Assembly: GCF_008629675.1 (NCBI RefSeq) | Contig: NZ_VWOX01000012.1 | Span: 1 to 64,000, forward strand | Length of the DNA stretch: 64,000 nt | DNA from: Roseiconus nitratireducens | GTDB lineage: Bacteria; Planctomycetota; Planctomycetia; Pirellulales; Pirellulaceae | Reading direction: 5' to 3' | Part shown: in pieces, positions 36,104 to 44,125 of the stretch | How the letters are laid out: every line of letters starts with the position of its first letter | Position numbering within the stretch: the first letter of the stretch is position 1 | The notes under the pieces: model-generated | Database searches by the model: none | The model's input: the letters and a program-made list of their open reading frames with translations, nothing else | Told to the model about the DNA's origin: nothing | Translations under genes and position numbers: made by a program

Positions 36104-36886
36104 CTAGAGCCAAACGACGACCGACCCGATCATGGCCAGAACGATCATGCCGCCGAAGGTTCCCAGACGCACCAGGACCGACACCGTTTGTTCGCTGAGA
36201 GGGCGTTCGCGGCGAGTGGGACAAAGATTCATCCAGTGCATGTAACCACAGGCGCTGGCCAGTCCCAGCAGGAAGGCGATGTGATACGCCAGCTGAGGCC
36301 TGGCCGCGGGCGTGACCCTCTCAAAGACGATCGGCGCATGCGATTTCTTGGACGCGACGGTTCGCATCAACTGCTCTGCCGATGCCTTCACCGAAGACCA
36401 ATAGTCGGCGTCCGAAGGACTGGGCACATCACTGACCGCATCGACCTCATCGGGATCGATCGGCTGCAGATCCGACGGGGATTCGGTTGCGAGGGCGTCC
36501 GGAGCATCCAGTTCGTAGGACGCCGTGGCGATCGAGTCGGATCGCGTCGTCGCGGTTGGACCATCGCCGCCGGCCGTCGGTGAGGCGTGTGGCCGCCGCT
36601 TTCCCTGGGCGTAGAATTCGGCCAACTCTTTTTGCCATTTGGCCGTCACATAGCCGGGATCGGACTCCAGGGAATTCCACTGGTCCAGTTTCTGGTGCAA
36701 CTGCTTCAACTGCGGATCGTCAATCGCCAGACTGTAGGTGCGCCATTGCGGGCCGGAGGACTGAGGCGAAGAGATCTGGCAACGAACGATTTGGCGCGGT
36801 TTGGACTTGGGCCAACACGCCAGGGTCAGGACATAAACAGCCGCAAATGCGAGCAGCAAGTCGACAAGGGTGGACCGATCTTTCAT
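36104..36886 (-). CDS. Two-TM protein of unknown function
   Basis: 260 aa from the ATG at 36886. An N-terminal TM (LVDLLLAFAAVYVLTLA), a periplasmic or cytosolic central part of about 170 residues, then two close hydrophobic segments near the C-terminus (AYHIAFLLGLASACGYMHWM and LGTFGGMIVLAMIGSVVVWL). The topology recalls Wzz-type chain-length proteins, but no Wzz motif is seen. It is upstream of the ATPase gene on the same strand with 218 bp between, so the two may form an operon. Confidence 0.65.
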   Translation of the reverse strand: MKDRSTLVDLLLAFAAVYVLTLACWPKSKPRQIVRCQISSPQSSGPQWRTYSLAIDDPQLKQLHQKLDQWNSLESDPGYVTAKWQKELAEFYAQGKRRPHASPTAGGDGPTATTRSDSIATASYELDAPDALATESPSDLQPIDPDEVDAVSDVPSPSDADYWSSVKASAEQLMRTVASKKSHAPIVFERVTPAARPQLAYHIAFLLGLASACGYMHWMNLCPTRRERPLSEQTVSVLVRLGTFGGMIVLAMIGSVVVWL

Positions 36887-37047
36887 TGCGGCGGGCTCCG
36901 GTTGGCGGTTCGAAGCGGAAAAGACGAATCGCCCTGCAATAGCAATTGGCAAGCAACGTTTAAAAAAAACATCGACCGCCCCGCCGAGGTTCGGCCAGCA
37001 CTTTCGAGCAAGTTTGTTGGTTTGCAACGATCAAAGAGGTCTGTGAT

Positions 37048-37704
37048 TTGTTTCGGATAAAAATCTGCGGAATTCGGCTGGAGAGCGACGTCGACGCGGT
37101 CGATCGATTAGGCGGCGATGCGATCGGGCTGAATTTTTTTTCCAAAAGTGTCCGGTACCTCGACCCACAACTGCCCGGCACCCGCGAGCTTTCCCAACAC
37201 GCCGCCCAGCGGGGTTTGATGCGGGTGGGCGTGTTCGTGAACGAATCCCTGGCGGGAATCCGGTCGACCGTCCAGCAAGTCGGCCTGGACGCAGTGCAAT
37301 TACACGGCGACGAATCACCGGATTTGGCAAAACAGCTGCGGCAGGCGGGTTACCAGGTGATCCGCGCGGTGAAATTGCCTCGCGGACCCTTCCCGATCGA
37401 CCTCGCTCAGCAGCGCTGCCGACCCTGGCTCAGCGAGGGCTGCGGCTTGATCCTGGATGCCGATGCGGGGTCCGCCCACGGCGGCAGCGGCAAAACGCTC
37501 CACTGGCCCTCGGTCCGAGCCTGGGCCCAGGAATCCCCAGAGGTCGATTGGGCACTCGCTGGCGGGTTGCGTCCCGAGAACGTTGCCGAGGCCATGTCCG
37601 TCAGTGGTGCCCGGGCGGTGGATACGGCCAGCGGTGTGGAATGCCCTCGGGGGGTCAAGAACGCCGATCGGATCGCGGCCTTCGTCCGGGCGGCCACTGT
37701 GTAG
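37048..37704 (+). CDS. trpF: Phosphoribosylanthranilate isomerase
   Basis: 218 aa, TTG start at 37048 with GAGG about 9 nt upstream. Amadori rearrangement in tryptophan synthesis, TIM barrel. Signatures: IKICGIRLESDV (catalytic Cys), DAIGLNFFSKSVRYL, GVFVNE, VQLHGDES, LILDADAG.AHGGSGKT (catalytic Asp and phosphate loop) and LAGGLRPENV. It is isolated from other trp genes here. Its TAG stop lies inside the first unit of a REP-like hairpin repeat. Confidence 0.93.
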   Translation: MFRIKICGIRLESDVDAVDRLGGDAIGLNFFSKSVRYLDPQLPGTRELSQHAAQRGLMRVGVFVNESLAGIRSTVQQVGLDAVQLHGDESPDLAKQLRQAGYQVIRAVKLPRGPFPIDLAQQRCRPWLSEGCGLILDADAGSAHGGSGKTLHWPSVRAWAQESPEVDWALAGGLRPENVAEAMSVSGARAVDTASGVECPRGVKNADRIAAFVRAATV

Positions 37705-37806
37705 CCACGTTCGCCAGAGCGTGGAGCTGTGGTAGCCACGCTCGCCAGAGCGTGGAAGTGTCGCCAAAACGTGGAGGCTGCCGTCGCACCGCCGTCTGGC
37801 GACGGT
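37701..37806. repeat. REP-like hairpin units after trpF
   Basis: GTAGCCACGTTCGCCAGAGC (37701) and GTAGCCACGCTCGCCAGAGC (37733), each continuing GTGGA, form CCACGCTC/GAGCGTGG hairpins. A decayed third unit is near 37758. A GCCGTCTGGCGACGG palindrome at 37791 is the same family as at 15791 and 15851. Related inverted sequence appears near 34105 and 48285. Confidence 0.7.
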
Positions 37807-38362
37807 GGTTACATCGACATCGTGATCTTTGGGCAATCCGCTTCAAAGTGGCTGCGCCCGGCAACCGGGGGGGCAACCCGCTTCTGGTTTCAAGGCTTTC
37901 GCTTTCGAACCGCTTGCTCTGCCTGATTTCTTCTCCAGAATCGCTTTGACGGGATTTCCGCGAGGGGTCTCAGTTTTTGCTACTGCTCTCAGCAGCGACG
38001 ACCTTCCCCGGCGTCGGCTGGCAGCGGGCGATCCAGCCAGACGCCCCGCCGGCGGGCGACAGCGGCATTTCGGCCACCGGTAGCCGTTTTCGTTCGCGTT
38101 CCTTAGCTCTTTTTGCCGGGACCCGGTGACCAAAAATGGGCTTTTCGTTAGACTGGGCCGCCCGGACGAGTTCAGATCTCGGCAAGTTGCCGGAGCTCGG
38201 TCCAGCCTGGTCGGCACCGCGACGGGTCCTCGAAGGACGCCGTCAGCGTGAGACCGGGCCATCTACGCGTTCGGGGGAGCGCGTGCCAGCGGGAGTCCCT
38301 GTGGTAGGTATGTAGCCCCTCATACGTGCGTGAATCATTTCAGCACAATCTGGAGTTGAACC
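37705..38362. other. Long leader/intergenic region before ahcY
   Basis: 658 bp. The first 100 bp are REP-like hairpins. Bases 37830-38130 show nothing recognisable. Bases 38140-38335 are GC-rich and foldable, with CGGCAAGTTGCCG and GTCCTCGAAGGAC hairpins and a GGGCC-rich outer pair. No SAH or SAM riboswitch core could be matched with confidence. Confidence 0.4.
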
Positions 38363-39709
38363 TTGTCGCAAGTCGAAACCGCGCCCCAGCCCTACAAAGT
38401 CAAAGACATTTCCCTGGCCGAATACGGCCGCAAGGAAATCAATTTGGCCGAAACCGAAATGCCGGGCTTGATGGCACTTCGCAAAAAGTACGGCCCCGAA
38501 AAGCCGCTGGCCGGCGCTCGCATCGCGGGCTGCCTGCACATGACCATTCAAACAGCCGTCCTGATCGAGACCCTGAAGGAGCTCGGGGCCGAGGTCACAT
38601 GGAGCAGCTGCAATATTTACAGCACCCAGGATCACGCCGCCGCAGCGATCGCGGCAGCCGGCATCCCGGTCTACGCCTGGAAGGGCATGTCCGAGGAAGA
38701 ATTCGACTGGTGCATCGAGCAAACGTTGACATTCCCTTCCGGCAAGAAGCTGAACATGATCCTGGACGACGGTGGGGACCTGACCGCTATGGTCCACGAT
38801 CGCTTCCCGGAACTGCTGGAAGACATCCACGGAATCAGCGAAGAAACGACCGCCGGGATTCACCGCCTGGAAGTACTCAATCGCAGCGGCCGCCTGCAGG
38901 TCCCCGCGATCAACGTCAACGACAGCGCCACCAAGAGCAAGTTTGACAACTTGTACGGTTGTCGCGAGTCGCTGGCCGATGGCGTCAAGCGGGCCACCGA
39001 CGTGATGCTCGCTGGCAAGGTTGCCGTGGTCTGTGGCTACGGCGACGTCGGCAAAGGCTGTGCGCACAGCCTGCAACGCTACGGCTGCCGCGTTCTGGTC
39101 ACCGAAATCGACCCCATCAACGCGCTGCAAGCCGCCATGGAAGGCTTTGAAGTGACCACGATGGAAGAGGCTTGCAAGGAAGGGCGTCTGTTCGTGACCA
39201 CCACCGGGAACAAGGACATCATCCTGGGTGAGCACATGAAGGAGATGCCGGAGGATGCCATCCTTTGCAACATCGGGCACTTCGATACCGAAATCGACGT
39301 CGCCTGGTTGGAAAACGAAGTCGAACAGGGGCGAGCCACCAAGGACGAGATCAAACCGGCCGACATCGGTGCCGTTGATCGCTACACCTTCAGCGATTCC
39401 GGCCGCAGCGTGATCATTTTGGCCAAGGGCCGTCTGGTCAATCTGGGATGCGCCACCGGCCACCCGAGCTTCGTGATGAGCACCTCGTTCACCAACCAGG
39501 TCCTGGCGCAAATGGAACTGTGGCAGAACCGCGATTCCGACAAGTACGGCGTCAAGGTCTACATGCTGCCCAAACGACTGGACGAAGAGGTTGCTCGATT
39601 GCACCTGAGCCAGCTGGGTGTCAAGCTGACCAAGCTGTCAGCGGAGCAGGCCGAGTACCTGGGTGTTCCGGTCGAAGGTCCCTTTAAGCCGGATCATTAC
39701 CGGTACTGA
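38363..39709 (+). CDS. ahcY: Adenosylhomocysteinase
   Basis: 448 aa, TTG start at 38363 preceded by GGAG. Hydrolyses S-adenosylhomocysteine to adenosine and homocysteine, clearing the product of methyltransferases. Signatures: PGLMALRKKYG, GCLHMTIQTAVLIETL, SSCNIYSTQDHAAAAIA, NVNDSATKSKFDNLYGCRES (Lys and Asp of the active site), NAD Rossmann GKVAVVCGYGDVGKGCA, CNIGHFDTEID and the C-terminal KPDHYRY. Monocistronic with a strong terminator. Confidence 0.96.
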   Translation: MSQVETAPQPYKVKDISLAEYGRKEINLAETEMPGLMALRKKYGPEKPLAGARIAGCLHMTIQTAVLIETLKELGAEVTWSSCNIYSTQDHAAAAIAAAGIPVYAWKGMSEEEFDWCIEQTLTFPSGKKLNMILDDGGDLTAMVHDRFPELLEDIHGISEETTAGIHRLEVLNRSGRLQVPAINVNDSATKSKFDNLYGCRESLADGVKRATDVMLAGKVAVVCGYGDVGKGCAHSLQRYGCRVLVTEIDPINALQAAMEGFEVTTMEEACKEGRLFVTTTGNKDIILGEHMKEMPEDAILCNIGHFDTEIDVAWLENEVEQGRATKDEIKPADIGAVDRYTFSDSGRSVIILAKGRLVNLGCATGHPSFVMSTSFTNQVLAQMELWQNRDSDKYGVKVYMLPKRLDEEVARLHLSQLGVKLTKLSAEQAEYLGVPVEGPFKPDHYRY

Positions 39710-39740
39710 GCCGCGTCGCCACGACACGTCGCAACCTGGA

Positions 39741-39780
39741 AAACGCCGGATGGTCATGGACGATCCGGCGTTTCTTTTTT
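39741..39780 (+). terminator. Rho-independent terminator of ahcY
   Basis: AAACGCCGGAT (39741-39751) pairs with ATCCGGCGTTT (39763-39773), followed by CTTTTTT. It lies about 30 bp after the ahcY stop. Confidence 0.9.
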
Positions 39781-39962
39781 ACCCGAACCTTTCTTGGTTT
39801 CGGTTCGCTTGTTCCGGCCAGCGTGGCTGCCGCAAAACGTCGACCGGGTCCTCCCGCCGATCCCACCGGGCGGCTGCCGGGGCTACGCGTCGTTCGGGCG
39901 ATTCGCTACGATTTCGCACTCAATCGATTTCTGAGACTTTCCCCACACCCACCACCTTTCTG

Positions 39963-41294
39963 ATGCCTCAGATTGCTCCGTTCGCTGCCCTGCGTTATTC
40001 GCTCGATCACGTCAGTTCGATCTCGGATGTCATCGCGCCGCCCTACGATGTCATTGATCCGAAGCTGCAGGACCAGCTGTACCAAAAGCACCCGGCCAAC
40101 GTGATCCGCATCATCCTGAACCGCTCCGAACCCGGCGATAGCGGCGATGAAAAGTACGAACGGGCCGCGAAGTTCGTCCAACAATGGGTCGATGAAGGCG
40201 TGCTGGAGCGTGAGGACAAACCGGCCTACTACGTCTACCATCAGCAATTCGAAGCCGACGGCAAGACCTTCAATCGCCGCGGATTCATGGCCCGCGTCCG
40301 GATTCAACCTTTCGGCGAGGGCAATGTCTACCCGCACGAAGAGACGCACCCCAAGGCAAAGGTCGACCGCCTGAAGTTGACCAAAGCGACCGGGCAGAAC
40401 AACAGCCAGATCTTTGGCCTGTACCCGGATCCGGAAAACGAGATCATCGAATTGCTGGACGCCGCGACCGAGGGCGTCACACCGATCGAATGCACCGACC
40501 ACCTGGGCGTCCGTCACACCCTGTGGCCGGTCAAGGATGAGGCCGTGGCGGCGAAAGTCAGCCAGTTGATGGCCGACAAACCGATGTTCGTCGCCGATGG
40601 GCACCACCGCTACGAAACCGCCTGCAATTACAAGCAGCATGTGATCGAAACCGAAGGTGCGATCGACGAGGATCATCCGGCCAATTTCGTGATGACCATG
40701 CTGGTGGGGATGAGTGATCCCGGGATGATCGTGTTACCGACTCACCGTTTGCTCCGCGGAACCCGCAGCTTCTCCTCCGACGAGATCGTGGCCGCCTTGG
40801 GAGACGCGTTCGAGTGCCAGAAGCTGGCGCCCGGCGTTGAATCCGCCGAGACGGCATGGGGCAAGATGGAAGCGGCCGACGAACAGGGGCTGATCGCGAT
40901 CTTTGGCGTCAAGGACCAGACCTGGGTATTGGCCAAAGCAACCGACCAAGCCGCTCAGCGGATGAAGGAATTGGCACCGTCGCAAAGCGACGATTGGCGG
41001 GCGTTGGGCGTCAGCCTGCTGCATCGCCTGGTCATCGATGATCTGCTCGGTTGCGCCGGGCACCCCAAGCCGACCTACGTGCACGAGGTGTCCGAAACCA
41101 TCGAAGGACTTCAAGGCAAAGGCAGCCAGGCGGAAAGCGAAGGCGACGAACCCTACACGCTGGCCGCGCTCGTGATGCCGGCCAAACTGGAGCACGTCGA
41201 GGCGATCAGCTTGCACAAAGAACGCATGCCGGCCAAGAGCACCTATTTCTATCCAAAACTGCTGAGCGGCTTGACCTTCAACCCGTTGAAGTGA
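39963..41294 (+). CDS. DUF1015 family protein
   Basis: 443 aa from the ATG at 39963, cytosolic. The whole chain matches the DUF1015 pattern: N-terminal IAPFAALRYS, SDVIAPPYDVID, HPANVIRIIL; a central YVYHQQF and RRGFMARVRI, HEETHPKAKVDRL; and the signature MFVADGHHRYETACNYK. The C-terminal lobe ends LSGLTFNPL. The conserved HHRYE cluster suggests an enzyme, but the reaction is not established. Directly downstream is a 129-bp tandem array. Confidence 0.88.
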   Translation: MPQIAPFAALRYSLDHVSSISDVIAPPYDVIDPKLQDQLYQKHPANVIRIILNRSEPGDSGDEKYERAAKFVQQWVDEGVLEREDKPAYYVYHQQFEADGKTFNRRGFMARVRIQPFGEGNVYPHEETHPKAKVDRLKLTKATGQNNSQIFGLYPDPENEIIELLDAATEGVTPIECTDHLGVRHTLWPVKDEAVAAKVSQLMADKPMFVADGHHRYETACNYKQHVIETEGAIDEDHPANFVMTMLVGMSDPGMIVLPTHRLLRGTRSFSSDEIVAALGDAFECQKLAPGVESAETAWGKMEAADEQGLIAIFGVKDQTWVLAKATDQAAQRMKELAPSQSDDWRALGVSLLHRLVIDDLLGCAGHPKPTYVHEVSETIEGLQGKGSQAESEGDEPYTLAALVMPAKLEHVEAISLHKERMPAKSTYFYPKLLSGLTFNPLK

Positions 41295-41322
41295 TCCCGG
41301 CTTGCAGTGCCGAACCAGATTC

Positions 41323-41925
41323 TCGTTCCCGGGCTGCCGCCCGGGAACGCACTGAACGCTGGCTCCGCCAGCCCCTGCCACCGCTGACAGGCGGAGCCTG
41401 TTCTTGCAGCAGGTTCCAAGGCGGGAGCCTTGGAACCAAGGTAGAATTCTCTCGTTCCCGGGCTCCCGCCCGGGAACGCACTGAACGCTGGCTCCGCCAG
41501 CCCCTGCCACCGCTGACAGGCGGAGCCTGTTCTTGCAGCAGGTTCCAAGGCGGGAGCCTTGGAACCAAGGTAGAACTCTCTCGTTCCCGGGCTCCCGCCC
41601 GGGAACGCACTGAACGCTGGCTCCGCCAGCCCCTGCCACCGCTGACAGGCCGAGCCTGTCTCGCAGCCGGTTCCAAGGCGGGAGCCTTGGAACCAGGGTA
41701 GAACTCTCACTCGTTCCTGGGCTCCCGCCCGGGAACGCGCTGCACGCTGGCTCCGCCAGCCCCTGGCGTCGCGGACAGGCCGAGCCTGTCTCGCAGCCGG
41801 TTCCAAGGCGGGAGCCTTGGAACCAGGGTAGAACTCTCACTCGTTCCCGGGCTCCCGCCCGGGAACGCGCTGCACGCTGGCTCCGCCAGCTCCCGACACC
41901 GCCGGCTGCGCTCGCTGCTGCAACC
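41323..41925. repeat. 129/130-bp tandem repeat, about 4.6 copies
   Basis: Units start TCGTTCCCGGGCT at 41323, 41452, 41581, 41711 and 41841 (periods 129, 129, 130, 130); the last is cut short. Each unit can form four hairpins: GTTCCCGGGC with GCCCGGGAAC, GCTGGC-TCC-GCCAGC, AGGC with GCCT around a CGGAG or CGAG core, and GGTTCCAAGGC with GAGCCTTGGAACC. The first three units match each other best and the last two form a second subgroup. Not a CRISPR: there are no unique spacers. Confidence 0.92.
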
Positions 41926-41944
41926 GGGTCAACCCCAGTTTCTT

Positions 41945-41997
41945 GTGAAACCGATCTTGTTTCACCAGACGTACTTTGCCTAGTTTCCCGCGAAACA
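41945..41997. promoter_or_regulatory. parS-like ParB binding sites
   Basis: AGTTTCCCGCGAAACA (41982-41997) differs from the bacterial parS consensus TGTTTCACGTGAAACA at three positions and keeps both GTTTC/GAAAC arms. Just upstream, GTGAAAC (41945-41951) and TGTTTCAC (41958-41965) are exact parS half-sites in outward order. The cluster lies 31 bp before parA. Confidence 0.5.
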
Positions 41998-42027
41998 AAC
42001 AACACTCGTTCGCGGAGAAGCAAGGCG

Positions 42028-42774
42028 GTGGGACGGATCCTGTGCGTGGTCAACCAGAAAGGCGGAGTCGGGAAGACGACGACGGCGGTCAACCTGGCGG
42101 CAGCCCTGGCGATTGCCGACCAGTCCTGCCTGCTTGTCGACATGGATCCCCAGTGCAACGCGACCAGTTCGATGGGCCATGAACCGACCGTCGGGCACGC
42201 GCTGGTCAGCGATGCCGCGCTCAGCGAAGCCATTGTCGACACCAAACAGCCCAAGCTGGCGCTGCTGCCGGGCAGCCGAACCTTCCAGGACATCGACCTG
42301 CTGGCGACCTCGGACGACCAGCAGGCCAACCGCGTGCGGAAGCATTTGGACAGCGTCTTTGACCGCTACGATTACGTGCTGATCGATTGTCCGCCCAGCG
42401 TCGGCGAGCTGACGCAAACGGCCTTGACCGCCAGCACGGAAGTGTTGATGCCCATTCAGTGCGAGTACTTCGCGATGGAAGGGCTGACCCAGCTGATCAA
42501 AACGATCAAGAAAGTCATCGTTGCCACCGATGGCCGACTGACCTTTGGCGGGATCCTGCTGACCATGTACGATCCCACGCTTGAACTGACCCGTGAGGTC
42601 GACGCGGAAGTCCGCGAGTTCTTCGGCGACATCGTGTTCGAATCCGTCGTGCCCCGCGACGTCTCGCTCAGCGAGGCGCCCAGCCACGGCGAAAATGTTT
42701 TCCAATATGCTCCGCGATCGCGCGGTGCTTTCGCATATACGCAGTTGTGCATGGAGGTGCTACAGCGTGACTAG
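42028..42774 (+). CDS. parA: Chromosome partitioning ATPase ParA (Soj family)
   Basis: 248 aa, GTG start at 42028 preceded by AAGGCG. Deviant Walker A NQKGGVGKTTTAVNLAAALA, A' motif LLVDMDPQCNAT, Walker B VLIDCPPSVGELT, then PIQCEYFAMEGLTQL. ATP-dependent dimer that binds DNA non-specifically and is displaced by ParB. It lacks the N-terminal HTH of plasmid ParA, so it is of chromosomal Soj type. Overlaps parB by 8 nt. Confidence 0.94.
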   Translation: MGRILCVVNQKGGVGKTTTAVNLAAALAIADQSCLLVDMDPQCNATSSMGHEPTVGHALVSDAALSEAIVDTKQPKLALLPGSRTFQDIDLLATSDDQQANRVRKHLDSVFDRYDYVLIDCPPSVGELTQTALTASTEVLMPIQCEYFAMEGLTQLIKTIKKVIVATDGRLTFGGILLTMYDPTLELTREVDAEVREFFGDIVFESVVPRDVSLSEAPSHGENVFQYAPRSRGAFAYTQLCMEVLQRD

Positions 42775-43753
42775 TTCATCTGCTTCGGCGAAGGATCGTC
42801 GGTTGGGAAAAGGCTTGGCAGCGTTGCTCGGAAGTCCGTTGGACGAGGACGGCAATCCGCTGCAATCGCCCGCAGGTGGCAACGGGGAAAACGGCCCCGC
42901 CAACGCCTCCGGCGTCCAGACGCTGGAACTGCCGGTCGACCAGATCGAGAACAACCCGTTTCAGCCACGTCGCGAATTCAATCCCGACGAAATCGCCTCG
43001 CTGGCGGAAAGCCTGAAGAACCACCAGCAACTGCAACCGGTTCTGGTTCGGATCGTCGACGGCCGCTACCAGCTGATCAGTGGCGAACGGCGGCTGCGGG
43101 CGACCATCCATGCCGGGCTGAAAACGATTCGCGCCGAGGTCCGAGAAGCGGACGACCGGCTGGTCGCCGAATTGGCGATCATCGAAAACCTGCAGCGGAA
43201 AGATCTCAATCCGATCGAAAAGGCGCTGTCGTTCAAACGCTACATCGAAGAGCACCAGTGCAAGCAGGAAGATTTGGCCAGGCGATTGAGCATCGATCGC
43301 AGCACGATCGCCAACCTGATGCGTTTGCTGGAACTTCCCGAAGCCGTTCTGGATCTGCTGCAATCCGGCGAAATCACCGCCGGCCACGCCCGGGCCCTGT
43401 TGCCGATCGGCGACGAGGAGATCCAGGCCCGGACCGCGCAGCGCGTCATGGACGACAAGCTCAGCGTGCGAGCGACCGAAACGCTGGTGGCCGAAATGTT
43501 GAAGGCGGAAGAGGACCAGGAGACCGGCCGCAAGGTCGTCAATGCGACCCGGCAAAAGCGTCGCCAGCCCTCACCGCAGATTGAAGCCATGCAGCAGGAA
43601 TTGCGGATGGTGTTTGGCACCAAGGTCGAGATCAAAAGCAGCGCTCGTGGTCGCGGAAAAATCACGATTCATTTCAGCGATGCGAACGAATTCGAACGTT
43701 TGCGAGCGATGCTCAACCAGGAGTCCGCTCCGAAGCTTCGCGTCGCCGGATAA
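42767..43753 (+). CDS. parB: ParB/Spo0J partition protein
   Basis: 328 aa, GTG start at 42767 with GGAGG upstream, inside the end of parA. N-terminal KDRRLGKGLAALLG box that stimulates ParA. The CTP-binding ParB/Srx domain has LPVDQIENNPFQPRREF, GRYQLISGERRLRA and ENLQRKDLNPIEKA. The HTH is QEDLARRLSIDRSTIANLMRLL, and the C-terminal part dimerises. It should bind the parS-like sites in front of parA. Confidence 0.94.
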   Translation: MTSSSASAKDRRLGKGLAALLGSPLDEDGNPLQSPAGGNGENGPANASGVQTLELPVDQIENNPFQPRREFNPDEIASLAESLKNHQQLQPVLVRIVDGRYQLISGERRLRATIHAGLKTIRAEVREADDRLVAELAIIENLQRKDLNPIEKALSFKRYIEEHQCKQEDLARRLSIDRSTIANLMRLLELPEAVLDLLQSGEITAGHARALLPIGDEEIQARTAQRVMDDKLSVRATETLVAEMLKAEEDQETGRKVVNATRQKRRQPSPQIEAMQQELRMVFGTKVEIKSSARGRGKITIHFSDANEFERLRAMLNQESAPKLRVAG

Positions 43754-43759
43754 TCCAGG

Positions 43760-43941
43760 CACTTCACCCTCCCGCTTGGAGGTCCTGCCGTTTCGCTTCA
43801 CCCTCCCTCCGGGAGGGTCGCGGAGGAGCTTGCGACGACGCGGGGAGGGACACGTCCGGCGCGATTGATTTCAGCTGTTTGATGAAGACACCCTCCCCAA
43901 AGGCTCGTGCCTTGTCCACTGACCCTGCCGGAGGGAGGGTC
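43760..43941 (+). repeat. Dispersed GGGAGGGT-type repeat, copy 3 (fullest)
   Basis: About 182 bp. The outer part CACTTCACCCTCCCGCTTGG matches the reverse complement of 138-157, and the main block 43796-43941 matches 1728-1872. It is the longest copy and shows the outer segment missing from copy 2. Confidence 0.85.
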
Positions 43942-44079
43942 GACTTCAAAAAAACGCATCCTTTCTCCTTCTAAGCTCGGAGAACTGCGCGACCTCCACG
44001 CAGGACGCTGCCGCTGCATTCGCGTGTTTGCGACGGTCTTCTGCAACTTCGGCGCCATGCCCGAACTCTTCCAGTGCCC

Positions 44080-44085
44080 TATAAT
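44080..44085 (+). promoter_or_regulatory. -10 box TATAAT of the NfeD-floA operon
   Basis: A perfect TATAAT placed to give a leader of roughly 35 nt before the GTG at 44126, with GGGAG about 8 nt before that start. -35 not clear. Confidence 0.5.
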
Positions 44086-44125
44086 GACGGCAAGTCCATT
44101 TACCGTCGGATTGGGAGTCGACTGA

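Larger units (their letters stand above)
41295..42027. other. Repeat-array and centromere-like region before parA
   Basis: 733 bp without a gene. Bases 41323-41925 are a tandem array of hairpin-rich units; 41945-41997 holds parS-like palindromes; the parA ribosome site is at about 42018-42025. Confidence 0.7.
43754..44125. other. Intergenic region with dispersed repeat and NfeD promoter
   Basis: 372 bp: dispersed repeat copy 3 (43760-43941), then about 140 bp ending in a TATAAT box (44080-44085) and the GTG start of the NfeD-type gene. No gene seen. Confidence 0.6.

Noticed and set aside
38280..38330. SAH riboswitch before ahcY
   Set aside because: GGGGGAGCGCGTGCCAGCGG is only vaguely like the core; the paired GCCAGGCTC-type segment was not found.
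41323..41925. Possible CRISPR array
   Set aside because: Units of 129-130 bp are contiguous with no unique spacers, and no cas genes are present.
40734..42329. Minus-strand open frame with repeated FPGGSPGTRE-like blocks across the tandem array
   Set aside because: Repeats are the translated 129-bp array; the frame also runs antisense through DUF1015 and parA.
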